In this document: piece after piece, positions 23,808 to 35,719 of the stretch
How the letters are laid out: each line of letters opens with the position of its first letter
Position numbering within the stretch: the stretch's first letter is position 1
DNA from: Hydractinia symbiolongicarpus
Taxonomy: Eukaryota; Cnidaria; Hydrozoa; Anthoathecata; Hydractiniidae
Reading direction: 5' to 3'
DNA length: 64,000 nt
Assembly: GCF_029227915.1 (NCBI RefSeq)
Contig: NC_079879.1
Span: 23,390,501-23,454,500, forward strand
Made by a program: the position numbers and the translations under genes
The notes under the pieces: generated by a model
Database searches by the model: none
The model's input: the letters and a program-made list of their open reading frames with translations, nothing else
Told to the model about the DNA's origin: nothing

Positions 23808-26800
23808 ATGAGTGGTGATTGCGATGAACAGATTAACTTGTATACATTTTCAAATCCAAACGAGCCTATTAAATGTCCAAAACTACCCTACCTTGGCAAC
23901 TGCAGAAGTGTTGCAGAATTCGAAAAATTAAATCGTATTGGTGAAGGAACTTATGGAGTTGTCTATCGGGCAAAAGATACTTTATCTGGTAAAATAGTGG
24001 CTTTAAAACGTGTATGCATGGATAAAGATAAAGAAGGCTTACCTATAAGCAGTTTACGAGAAGTGACTCTGTTGCTGAAACTTCAACACAGAAATATAGT
24101 GCGATTAAAAGAAGTTGTTGTAGGTCGCAAGTTGGAGTATGTGTTTTTAGTAATGGAATATTGTGAACATGACTTAGCCAGTCTGCTAGACAATATGAAA
24201 AATCCTTTTACAGAAGCACAAATCAAATGCCTTCTGATGCAACTACTGGAAGGTGTGAATTATCTACATGATCGTTTTATTATACACAGAGATATTAAAG
24301 TTTCGAATTTGCTACTAAGCAACAATGGAAGATTAAAAATAGGTAACGTATGATTGTTTTGTGTTTAAATAATTCGTAGCATGAGAAGAAGGGTATTTAA
24401 AAAGGTGTGGTTTATTAGAGAATTATGTGTATGTTACATGCACACCGCATGTGGATTTTTACTTATCTATATGTCTTTGTTTATTTTTTTTTCTACTTTA
24501 CATCTGTTTGTAATATGTCTATTAATATGCATTATTGCTGTTTTGGGGTAGTGACCATGCTTGAAACAAACAATAAACTTACATCTTTAGCTGGTGCTTT
24601 TTTTCTGGGAGCCTAATCCCAGTGTGTTACACCTTCCTGCCATCCCTATAGACCTCTTTGTAAATATTTAAATGTATTATTAGCTGATTTTGGTTTGGCA
24701 AGAACCTGTGGTAAGCCACACAAAGAAATGACGCCAGTGGTTGTTACTCTATGGTATCGATGTCCTGAGCTGTTGCTTGGCTCAAGAAAGCATACATCCG
24801 CCATAGATATGTGGGCTGTTGGCTGTGTTATGGGGGAACTGCTGCTTTCTAAACCTTTAATGCCAGGTTAGTTCTGTTTTTGTAAATGTTTTTATCGCGA
24901 ATTGCGAATTTTTTAAGGGCAAAGTTTTAATGATTAATTAACAGGTCGTCAGACATTTGCAAAGTTATTGTGAATGTGTATAAGGAGAAAGTCAGGATTA
25001 TTTGCAATTCCTCTCATAAGTAAGTAAGTAACGGAAAGTTTTAACGTCGTTGAGGATTCCATCCTAACGGTTGAATCTTCCTCCCCTTCGACTGTAACTA
25101 TGTTACATTACCGCCAGAGATCGTATAGTATTGCTCTAACTTGCTTGTCTGCCACACAAACCGGACAGAGGTCAGTAGATGGCACCAAAAGGGGCTAACA
25201 ACACTGCATTAAAAGTGCGCCGGAGTGGGGACTCGAACCTGAAACCTTATGATTCGAGTCGAATGCGCTACCACTACACCAGCTCCCCTTGTTCCGCTCA
25301 TAATGGAAAATGTCACAAATTTTCGGCTTAATTGGTCAATTTAGATAGTTTTTTATTTTTAAATGTCAGTCAAAATTGTATTACAAATCTATATTCTGTA
25401 AATAATCTAAGGTTTCAATTAAACATTTACCAGTCCTAAATAGCTAAACAGCAATAGTAATTCTTTGCAAATGTGAAGATGAAAAACGAGACTTTATTTT
25501 TTCTATACTTTCTAGTGTATATAAAACACAATGATCTCTAGAATATACAAGATCTAGATCGCTCAAAAAGGGCTACTTTAAAGGAAATTTTCGTGGAAAG
25601 AAACATTAGTGATGTCCAAATCACCGCGAAATTTTGGGAATTAACTATCGCGGCTAAATTTTTCTTGAGAAATTTTTACACAAATAAGATTTCTGGGATT
25701 CGAGGTTACGTATACTTAGCGGTTTGCGATTTTTACAATAAAAATCAAGATTCGATACTAGATATAAAGCTATTTTTTTGCAGGAATAATTTTTTAGGAT
25801 TTTTTTTCTTTTTAGCTAACTTTTGAGATTTCGTGAAATAAACTTTCACAGTTGAGCAACTTCTATATGAGTTTTGCGAAGGGAACTTTAGCGGAAAATA
25901 ACTTCAAATTACCATCTGTTTTTCATCTTCCTGTGTTTCTTGTTACGAAATAAAGTTACGAATAATTGTGTGAACACGTTTCCGCAATATTGATTGAAGT
26001 TATGAAAAAAATCTCGCTTTTCATGTTCCTATTGTGATAAAATTAATATGACCCAGTTCTAAGTAGTTTATAAAAGTTACAATTAAACATAACTGTGAAT
26101 AAGACTATAATACAGTGCGTGTCTTCGTTTACTTTCATCTCGAAGTGTAAAAAGTGTATTGTAATTCTTAAACCGAACCTTGGAGCAGCATAGGGGATAG
26201 CTTGTAAATAAATTTAGCATATTACAACGCTTGATTTCCTCTACAGAATGGAATGGAATTGTTTTTAGACAGGAAAAATAATATGAAATTGACAGGACCA
26301 TTAGCGGAAGTATTATTCTTGTCCCGTTTTGTTGCGCTTTGTTCGGAAGTGAAAATCAACTTTAAGCCACCATCTTTATTTTACCATACATAGGACGATC
26401 GGAAATTCATCAGATGCAATTGATTATCGATCTGCTGGGTTCACCAAATGAAAAGATATGGCCATCATATGTAGATCTTCCTGGTGCAAAAAACTTTACA
26501 TTCAAACACCAACCTTATAACAACTTGAAACAAAGATTTCCATGGCTTTCATCTTCTGGTATACTTCTCATGAATAACATGTTTATGTTTGACCCGGAAA
26601 AGCGCATTACCGCATGTGACAGTCTTAAAAGCTCTTATTTTAAAGACAGACCGCTACCAGTAGAGAAAGCCATGCTACCGACTTTTCCGGAACATCGGAA
26701 TTTTCTGCGGGCATGGAAAACAACTCCGGAAGATGGACCGGAATATACGAGAAAAGACGGCAAGAGAAAAAAGAATACTAAAGTAACCGAAAAACTTAGA

Positions 26801-26836
26801 GAACATTTAAAAGTGAAAAAGAAGAAGAAAAAATAA
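23808..26836 (+). CDS. CDK10: CDK10 (PISSLRE) cyclin-dependent kinase, 3 exons, 386 aa
   Basis: Exons 23808-24342, 24684-24866 and 26394-26836, each junction GT-AG in phase 1. CDK10 partners cyclin M (CCNQ) and acts in transcription and ETS2/ciliogenesis control; partner and roles are from family knowledge. Visible features: glycine loop GEGTYG 45-50, catalytic Lys in VALK about 67, the eponymous PISSLRE helix at 79-85, [10 protein letters not shown] 160-169 with the CDK10-type KVSN, DFG about 180-182, T-loop [11 protein letters not shown], then CPE where most kinases have APE (human CDK10 also has APE). The C-lobe includes SEIHQ, LLGSP, PYNNLK and FPWLS, all as in CDK10. The tail is Lys-rich (KKKKKK), a likely nuclear signal. 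An acceptor-like TTTTAG lies 12 nt before the ATG. A polyadenylation signal AATAAA is at 26889. Intron 2 contains a SINE. Confidence 0.95.
25020..25296 (-). mobile_element. tRNA-derived SINE, family 2, in CDK10 intron 2
   Basis: Read on the minus strand from about 25291: GGGGAGCTGGTGTAGTGG (A box) and GGTTCGAGTCCCC (B box), then a unique body and a (TTAC)n tail at 25020-25031. A 7-bp target-site duplication CTCATAA flanks it (25013-25019 and 25297-25303). The tRNA arms no longer pair well, so this is a SINE and not a tRNA gene. Confidence 0.75.
25330..26390. other. CDK10 intron 2, remaining part
   Basis: AT-rich, with only short meaningless open frames. I see nothing else supportable. Confidence 0.5.
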
Positions 26837-26888
26837 GGGAAATTTACGCCTTCTGGCATATAAAGTTTTAATATTTGCAGGAGAAATT

Positions 26889-26894
26889 AATAAA
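26889..26894 (+). terminator. AATAAA polyadenylation signal of CDK10
   Basis: Canonical hexamer 53 bases after the CDK10 stop codon. Confidence 0.5.
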
Positions 26895-27675
26895 TATGTA
26901 TTGAATTTTATGTGCATAGTACTTCGACTTTAGCGCGGATGTCATCAGTAAATATATTTTTATGCCGAATGTACTAAATGTATAGAGAATATAATGATAC
27001 AGAGGCTTTTTTCTTTCGCATGAATTTTGCATGAATGTCACGACGACGATTGTTTCTTTACACGGATTGAACTCGCGGAGAACCAAAATTTATGTGTTTT
27101 TTAATATATATTTTAAATTTATTTCAGATAAAAAAGAATTCAACAACGATTTTCTAATCACGACTTAAATTTTCATTGTGTAGACAAAAATCTAAGAATA
27201 GAGAATCCAAAATTTAGATTTTCCCCCATGAATTTACTTTCGCGAACAGCGAAGATTTTGATTTTCTGCGTGGCTTAAATTTCACGGACATCACCAAAAT
27301 CCCGCAATTCATGTTTAAATTAGGCGAGTTACGGTATATATTGTCTGGCGTACGCGCTCTGGTAGTTAATCTTAGTTCTTTTTTTTTATCGAAGCTTCTG
27401 TTATTATGCACTCTTATCAAAGTTTACCAAGGTAACAAAAGTTTCTTGAATTTCTGCCGTTTTTTAGATAATAAATAATACAGAAAGATACACGTTCTAC
27501 CATGATAAATCTTTACCTGCAAGATAATAAACTTTATCAACATTAAGCTGTACGTAGTAATTGATTGTTACGGAATTTAATTTTATATGTATATCAAGAC
27601 ATCTAATTGATTTTATTTGACCTCTTCTGATTCTGTTTTTTTTTGTACAATTTGATCTAATACATTTTGTTTATC

Positions 27676-30620
27676 ATGTCTATTATATTTCTTGGCGATC
27701 TAATGCCAGGCCGTTTTATTCGAAGAAATAGTGCGGTACATTGTGACCTGTTGCAATATTTACAAAGTGCGGATTTAAGAGTATGCAACTTAGAAGGTGT
27801 TGTGACGAGTTCTTGTCCTGACATGTCAGCAATATGTCACTCACCTGTTGATTACATTTGTCAGCATGGGATTGACACTGAGCAAGCAAAGTTATTAAGT
27901 GACATTGGAATCGATTATTGCAATATAGCAAACAATCATATATTGGATTTTAAATTTGATGGTGTTAAAGACAGCATACAGTTCTTGAATGAGAATGGGA
28001 TTAAATGGTTTGGATTTGGTAGAAATTGGGAAGTGGCGTGGAAACCGAGGATGTGTAATTTAAAATTGAGTAATTTCAGTAATGGCTATGCTGGTGACAA
28101 TGTTAAAGTTGAATCAAGGAAAGTTAAAATTTCGTTTTTTGGACTTGCGGATCATTTTGTTGAATGGAAAGCCACCAATCAGAAGGCTGGAATTAATTAT
28201 TTTGATGTTCGAAACTTTACATGCGCAGGTGAAGGAAATCCTAACCATAGTGTGTGGACAAATTTTCAAATTATTGAAGAGCAGCTTAACAAAGGTTTGA
28301 CGAATACATATTTATGAGGTATAAATTTTATATTGAATATGGTCCCACATTGAAATGCTCATTCTGTACTTTTTGTTTTTTTTAACGTCCTGCTCTACTC
28401 GCATGTTGTAAAGTTAAACTAGGGAAAATTACACTGATTTTCCACAAAACTAAAAAATAGAAAGCTGTGATTCTTTTTACTCTCCCTCGCAGTTCGCAAA
28501 AAGACAGATTTAACCGTGTTCAGTATCCACTGGGGTGATAATTTCCAAGATGGAGTGTTGGAATCATTTCGACTGTTTGCACACTGTTTAATTGATGCTG
28601 GTGTCAATATTGTACACGCACACTCTTCTCATCATGTTGTAAGTACAATACATTTACCCTCTGCGAAGGAGAGTTCAAAGCATTCAGAATTGATTGCGCA
28701 GGTCATAAAGTAGGAAGTATGCCGAAATAATTGAATGCGTTTAAACTACGCCTGGTAAATGTTGGCGCATTTTTAATAACGCCCTTTTCAAACTGCACCC
28801 TCCCTCTTTAATAATGTCCACCGATAATTTAGTAATTGCTAATCGTGTTTATGCAACTTTAAATGCTGAACAAAAAAACGTGATTTGCACGTGTAGATAC
28901 AGCTGTCGCTGATTTTACATTTTGTAAAGGCATCAGTGGCCTTCAAGGCATTTATTCATTCTTAATTTTTTTAACTTTTACCTAAAAATTTGAAATGAAA
29001 ATAGCAACCAGTTGTTTGAATTTTTGTTAGTCGATATTCTTAGACGCCTAAATTTTAACCAATAAAATTCTCATTGCTTTGTGCTTAAAAAAAATCCGGA
29101 TGCTCTTCAAAAATTAAGTTGAAAAGAAATCCAAGTCTTATTTTCCTCTAAAGGGGTAGACTATACGATAGTAAGGTTTTTAAAAAAAGATTTCGGGATT
29201 TCTTTAACAATACGCACTGCTTTAAAAACAAAAAGTTAGTTTATTGTTGAGAAATTGTGGAAAACGGAATCTGCGGATATTTTTACCCAACGCCACGCTG
29301 GTTCTTTTTTTACCCTGGAAAGGTACTTAAAAGGTTAATATGGATAGAAAAACTTAATCAGAATTGATAATAAATATTGCCGTACACACTGGTTTTATTT
29401 AAATCTCTGTGTTGTTCAATAAATTTTAATTCCTTACATTTTCAATGGCCTTTAAAAAGCCTTACATTGGCATTTAATATTCTCCTTAACTGTTACGTAG
29501 TAACCATTGAAGAAACTATGCTTGACATCTGTCCTTCTTTTATGGATTTATATTTTTTTAATATCGATTGGTCGTTTAGTAAATAAATATTTAGTCATTG
29601 TTGTTGTTTTTTGTTTAGCAAGCTGTGGAAGCTTATAATGAAGGCGTTATTATGTATGGTTGTGGAGAATTTCTAAATGATTATGACCTACTAGAAAAAC
29701 AATTGAACAAGCACGATGTATGTATAATTAATGTTGCAGATATTGTTGTGTATAGATTTTTTGTAAATGACTTGATAATGACCGTATACGGCCGAAACGT
29801 CGTCAATATATTTAATTGATGAAACTGGCGATGTTTTCTTTTACAGGTTAGATTTCGATGTATGTATAACATTTTTTAATGTTTATCTTTTTTTTAAAAA
29901 ACTGTTATTTCAAAAATAAAAATAAAAAGGTTATTGTAAACTACAGATTTATTTAGCTAATTAGTTTCCTTTCTTTAGTGTGTACACCTTACTGTATGTG
30001 TATGTAATAATTATATGTTTATATTTATTTATAATTATATCGTTCGTTATAAAACCAATTAGAAGTCTTATATTTTCCGTATTTTGCAATGCACAAAAGC
30101 TTCTTTTGCATAACTTTTGATTCGTGAAATTTGCAAAATGTTCTAGCTGCTATAAATTTACTGCTTTTGAAAATAGGCAGCGTTCTGTGTTTCTCTATAA
30201 AGTTTAAATTAAGAGCGTTTTGCAGTAACGGAAAACCGATGTAAAAAATAAACCAGTAAGGTAAATACTGCCAAGGTTCTTGTTTTATAGGAGACACTTG
30301 GTCATGAATACGTTACTTACAGTAGCCATCTTAGCTTCGTTTACAAGATACACTTGTCTTCATCAAAAGAAATTAGACTGAGTAAGCTAGAAATGGTCCC
30401 CATTGTAGTGAAACAAGGACAAGTGGCATGGTAACTCACATATATAATCCAATTGAAATTGTACTTTCCGTTTACAATGCATGTCATTGTTATTTTATCT
30501 CTATTTAGCTGTACCCAAAATGAGAGGGAAACACTGTTTGCGCAGATAAAGGAGAAATGTGATGTGTTTGGAACAAAGTTAATTCAAGAAGATAATAAAC
30601 TTTTTGTTTATATCACTTGA
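27676..30620 (+). CDS. CapA-type metallophosphatase-like protein (PGA_cap domain), multi-exon
   Basis: Exons 27676-28294, 28493-28638, 29619-29717 (or beyond) and a terminal exon 30509-30620; at least one piece between the last two is unresolved. Exons 1-3 join in phase. The fold is that of the bacterial poly-gamma-glutamate capsule protein CapA, a calcineurin-like metal-binding domain. Visible motifs: FLGDLMPGR (residues 5-13), NLEGVV, NIANNHILDF, SIHWGDNF, HAHSSHHV then QAVEAYNEGVIMYGCGEFLN, all in family order. The last exon encodes an ERETLFAQIKEKCDVFGTKL tail, as in family C-termini. The function in animals is unknown; a hydrolase role is inferred. The start is the ATG at 27676, in MSIIFLGDLMP context; an upstream TTG in the same frame is not used. 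Reading past 29717 the frame continues and stops at 29817-29819, and a +1 frame there resembles the missing part. Confidence 0.75.
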
Positions 30621-31155
30621 TATAATTGTTCGATTTAAATGTCCAGTGATAGGCCTTGCTGGAAGTGATTATTATTTGTTCTGTTCGGCACGCCATCGCT
30701 ATTTTACTTACACTGATATTTGTTGTGTTTGGCACCCCATCGCTATTTTACTTAAGCAAATACCAATTTGTTTTAAGGTGTGTAGCAATTAGTGTTTTCG
30801 TTCTTTAAAGACAACGTACGCTTTCTGCGTATGGTTTTAATGCTTTTATACAAGTATTAATCCATACATAACACATGATTATATTATATCTGTTCAATTT
30901 TTATCTTGATGCTATAATATTTCATGCTTTGAATGTATGTATGCAATTTAGATAATAAGTCAATGTCATTTTCTACCTGTTATGGTCCATATTTCGAAGA
31001 TATAGTAAAAAAAAAACTTTTATACATGGATACTAAGTGAATAATGCAATCTAAAAAAGGGTAACTGCTTTATTGTCATTCATTATAATTACAATATTTG
31101 TACTTTTTCTTTTGCTGCCAATATTTGTGTCATTAGGCGTTTTTTTTTCTTCTCA

Positions 31156-31270
31156 TCTATATTATAATGCCCGTATACGTCTGTCTGTCCGTCCGTCCCC
31201 CCCTCTGTCTGTCACGCAAAATGGTAGCTTAGCTGCGACGGGCGAACCCGCAGATTTTTCCACGGGCTAG
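31156..31270 (+). mobile_element. Short Helitron-like non-autonomous element, intact 115 bp
   Basis: 5' TCTATATTATAATGCCCG inserted after A; (TCTG/TCCG)n tract; CGCAAAATGGTAGCTTAGC; hairpin CCCGCAGA / TTCCACGGG; 3' terminus CTAG followed by T. Insertion between A and T, a 5' TC and a 3' CTAG after a hairpin are the canonical Helitron signature. Confidence 0.7.
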
Positions 31271-31734
31271 TTCTCGAATATTTCACGACAAATTTGTAAC
31301 ACTTGATTCGCAAAAAAAAATTTTCAGGATATTTTTTTAGCCAACGTATGAAATGGTAATTTAGGCAAGTACAAAGTGAAGGAAGATGCCTTTCAACAAA
31401 ATGTAAATTAGTGGTTTAATTCATGTGTTTTTTTCTTGTGTATCGAGTGGCGATAGCCAGATTCAATTACCGTATCCATAGCAGTTCTTAATAATTTCCT
31501 GAAGATTTGCCAGATAGTGTTTTGGTTTTTTGTTCTGGATCATTTCAATTTTTATTAGTTTTATTTAAAATATGACAGTTTTATACGAGTTTTTTATATA
31601 AAGTAATGAATTTCAAAAACCTCAAAATCTGAAGAACATTTTAATCCACAACTTCAACGACGTGTTAGAGTCCAATTTTTAGAGACCTTGATATTTAAGT
31701 TTACAGTTTACTAAATTACAATAATTTCAATGTG

Positions 31735-32425
31735 CCCGTGGGACATAAATCCTGAACCACTTGTGCTTCAGTTGGAGATTGTGTTAGTACAAACTCAATC
31801 CAGGTAAAAAATAATTTGATGACGTCATAGGGATTAGAAATGACGTCACACATGTGAAAAATGGTCATTTTCCCAATTTTTCAATTCATTTTAATTTCTC
31901 GCGTGTTACTAATGATACAGCCTTGATTCTTGCTAGATTTGTGGAACGAACACTAGAATATATGTTTCACATGAAAAAAAGTAGTTTTAATGACGTTATT
32001 GGGATGAAAAATGACGTCATTTCGGCCAGAAAATTTCTTATTTTAACAATATAGATACAAAGAACCGTTCTACCGGAAATATTGATATTCATGTCATTAA
32101 GCTTGGCATAAATGTTGAACAGGGCATGTAAAGAGAATTGAGGTAATTAAAACAATATAATGACGTCATTGGAATCCGAAATGACGTCAATTTGCTGGAT
32201 CGATATTTCCTTCAAATCTGGGCTGCTTTTGTCCCTAGTAACCATATATAGCCTTAGCAACACCTTGGTTACCACTTAGTAACTAACATGCATGTAATAA
32301 ATATTTATATACCCAATACAACATCTTATAACATTCTTACATGAATGTCAACGGTTTTCAAAATTCCAAAAAAATTTACCCCCGTCCAAAAAATGCAATA
32401 CCCCAGCAAAGTACAATTTTTTTTC
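31735..32425 (-). repeat. CRE-octamer-rich interspersed repeat, copy B (uninterrupted)
   Basis: Reverse copy of the repeat split at 4985-5282/7126-7545. It contains five or more TGACGTCA or one-off octamers (for example near 31819, 31839, 32011, 32159, 32181) arranged in pairs. It ends less than 300 bp upstream of the TP53I3-like start codon. It has no coding capacity; the frames over it are short and contradictory. Confidence 0.8.
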
Positions 32426-32711
32426 CAAATTTTTTTTCTTTCATCAGAAGCCCTAATAAAAGTTAGAAATAGTTACAAAATTTTAGCACTTAATCACATC
32501 CAAAGTTATGCCTAGTCAAAGACGCCGCGGGCATAATAGGGCCTAGGTATAATAGCGTTCAAGAGTTTTTTTGGAGGATTCTTCAATTGTTTAAAGTTTC
32601 TGACATTTTTTGTTTGCAACTTTTAGCCAACTGCAATTTTGTAGTACTAGTAGAAGAGGTTTATATTGTGTCCCTAAACTTGCATTAAACTTTTCCATCT
32701 TGTAGCATATT

Positions 32712-35700
32712 ATGAGAAAAAGTTTAATACTTAATCTATACAGTACAATTTTTATACGGACGTTCATAACTACGACAGCGCAAAGAATGAGAGCTGTACA
32801 ATTAAAAGCTTTTGGTGGCCCTGAACAGTTGTATGTAGATAGCAACGTTCCAGTGCCAGAACTCTCCTCCGCCGATCATGTACTAATACGCGTCGTTGCC
32901 ACGGCACTGAATCGTGCAGATACTTTGCAAAGGAAAGGCAGCTACGCAGCACCGAAAGGAGAGTCCGATATTCTTGGTTTGGAAGCAAGTGGAATAATAG
33001 ATACCGTGGGCTCGAATGTGAAAGATTTTCGGTATAACATGTTTGTTGTTGTGTTTTTGTTTTTGTTGTTGTATGCTGGCGTAACTGCATTCTTCATTCA
33101 GAAGTAATAGCAAGTCAGCTGTTTTACCTTCAAGGAACTAATCTTCGAGAAAACATTTTTCGCCTATTCATACTTTTTTTCATTTACTCTTTTTAATATT
33201 CATAATACATTAAAATTTACTTAAAATTGAAAATTAATTCCTGTGGAATTTAATTTTTTGACTTGCACTAATATTAGTTTCTTAAAGCTACCCATAATCA
33301 AGTTCAGTTTGTTAAAATGGTGCCAAACTCAGCCTTCTTTATTTATTCGGCTTTACCTATAAAATATAGGTCAAAAGGTCATATTTTGCGAGGTCAAAAG
33401 TTCATATTTTGCTGTATTTGTTTTTGTATCCGTTACCAAGTTTCTTCTTTCTATTTATATTGTCTAGGTCTAAATAACCAATTACATATAAAAAAAACTT
33501 TTTCCATTTAATTTTTCGGCGGTAAATTCGCGAAATTAAATTTTTCGAAATATTTCAACTTTCTGGTATATATTCACAATATATTTTTATACATACATTT
33601 CTCCCTTGTAGGTTTTCACATTTTAATTTAACATTTTTAGTGTTGGTGATAAAGTCATGGCTTTATTGGGAGGTAGGTTTTAAAGAATGCTTCACCTTAA
33701 AATCTAAAAGTTGCTTACTGCCTTTGTTTTTTGTTCATCAATTGGCCTAAACAAACTATTGTTATGACATACCTTAAAAAACGTTACTTGCACAAAAAAT
33801 ACGAATAAAACTTACCGTTGCCTTAGGGGGAGGGAACGCTGAATACGTTTCTGTTCATAAATATCAGCTAATGCGAGTACCTGAAGGCATGGATTTGGTC
33901 ACAGCTGCTGGTATACCAGAAGCATGGTTGACGAGTTATCAACTTTTGCATTTCGTTGGAAAGATAAAGCCTGGTGAAACTGTCCTTATCCATGCAGCGG
34001 GCAGTGGAGTAGGAACAGCTGCTATCCAGTTGGCGAAAGGTGTTGAAAATACAACCGTCATAGCCACTGCTGGAACTGCAGAGAAGTTAGCCCGTGCTAA
34101 AGAGCTTGGAGCGGATGTGCTGGTGAATTATAAAGAAGCAGACTTTTCTGAAGTTGTTCAGAAAGAAACTAACGGTACGTGTAACAAGTTTGATTTTTAA
34201 TCCTCGTACTTTGTTTTCATTGTTTTTCATTTTGCATTTTGCTTGCTTGTACATGTAATCTTATTCATGTTCTCGTTGCAAAACAATATCGGAAAACCTT
34301 CAAGTGTTTCCGAAAGACAGAACATAACGAATAAAGATGGAATGAATTTTCGTTTATTGAGTGGTAAATTTCGTTGTTCCCCTTTTCCCTTAGTCAGTAA
34401 TAATAATTTCTATACCTTACCGAAAAAACATAAATTTTCAAGAGTTATCAATTTTTAAGCAATGGTATTTTAGGGCGAGGTGTTGATGTCATATTGGATC
34501 CTGTCGGTGCAAGCAATTGGGAAAAGAATGCAAATAGTTTGGCTTTGGATTCTCGGTGGGTGTTGTATGGTCTGCTAGGTGGGGCTCGTATAGATGGAAG
34601 CTTACTGGGAAGACTTCTGGGAAAGCGAGCGCAGTTGGTGGGAACGACATTGAGAACACGATCGTTGGAGGTAAGAATTTGCAATAATTTTCAAATGTTA
34701 GAAATATATTTTTATTTATAGTTATAACTTCTTTCTCAAATGTTTATGATACGTGTGTGCTTGAATATTCATCAATTGAAATAAATTAGAAACTGTAGCA
34801 GAGCTCAATTTTGCAAATAAATTTTGAAAAATTTTTAGCGCAAATTACTTTCTTCGCGCGCTTTTTAAATTTTAAACGACGGGAAAAAATTTTGGTCAAT
34901 AACATATTGTGGAAGGTATCGGTATAAAATAAGTTAGACCTACCTCCCAACAAAGCCATAACTTTAGATATAGATTCCTCCTAAGACCTTAATTTATTTG
35001 TGGTCACTGTATCTGCATTGTTTTATTACCTCTTCGAAAAACAATTGAGCTTATGTTAATCTTTATATGTATATAAATTGGAAAATGAGAAACTCTTTGA
35101 CATCAAAATAGGAAAGGTTTGATTAATGGTGGTTCTTCACGTCGTCCTAAAATTTTGGCAAAATCTCTTAAACTATACCATGACTTTTTATACTTTTTTG
35201 AGTGTAGTCTCTTAAAATGCAATCCGAAATTCCTTTTAAATTCTTCTAAAATGTTCTGATATTATAATGTATTATATCTGTGGCCTCACTGAAAAAACAG
35301 TAAAATGCTGGGGAGTTTGGTGAAAATATATGCATACCGTTTATTTATGTAAACTGTAGTAATATATTTACGGATATATTTACGTATTTTACTTAATTTC
35401 GTCAATGAAACGAAATTGGTAAACACAAAGATATATCACAAAGATATATCCAAATGAGGCATGGCGTTCAAAAAGAAGTGCTTTTATGTACATTTCGCCT
35501 TTCTCTTCCTTTAGTATAAAAAAGAATTGGTTCACGCATTCCAGTCATCTTCTTTACATAAATTTACATCCAAACAATATCATCCTATTATTGATTCAGT
35601 GACAACACTGGAGAAAGTTGCTGAGGCTCATCAACGAATGGAGTCCAACGTGAGCTCTGGTAAGATTATCATGAAAGTATCAGAGGAAGCAGAACAGAAG

Positions 35701-35715
35701 AAATCGGAATTGTAG
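32712..35715 (+). CDS. TP53I3: TP53I3/PIG3-like NADPH quinone oxidoreductase, 5 exons, 365 aa
   Basis: Exons 32712-33031, 33641-33672 (32 nt), 33827-34174, 34474-34670, 35515-35715; phases 2,1,1,0 all join. A zinc-independent medium-chain dehydrogenase/reductase using NADPH to reduce quinones. Signature strings: ALNRADTLQRKGSY, ILGLEASG, GDKVMALLGGG, EYVSVHKYQLMRVPEGMDL, IPEAWLTSYQLLHFVGKI, the nucleotide-binding AGSGVGTAAIQLAKG (GxGxxG-type loop), VNYKEADFSE, NWEKNANSLALDSRWVLYGL and GKIIMKV. They follow human TP53I3 along its full length. The N-terminus adds about 25 residues before MRAVQL, rich in Arg, Ser, Thr and hydrophobics and without acids, so a mitochondrial presequence is likely. 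A second in-frame ATG at MRAVQL could give a cytosolic form. The acceptor TTGTAG lies 6 nt before the first ATG. Confidence 0.93.
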
Positions 35716-35719
35716 CTGT

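Noticed and set aside
25220-25291. tRNA gene on the minus strand
   Set aside because: A and B boxes are present but acceptor and T stems do not pair, and it continues into a SINE body with a TTAC tail and target duplication.
29718-29739. 22-nt intron (GTATGT...TTGCAG) in the CapA-like gene
   Set aside because: Far too short for a metazoan intron, and removing it brings an immediate stop.
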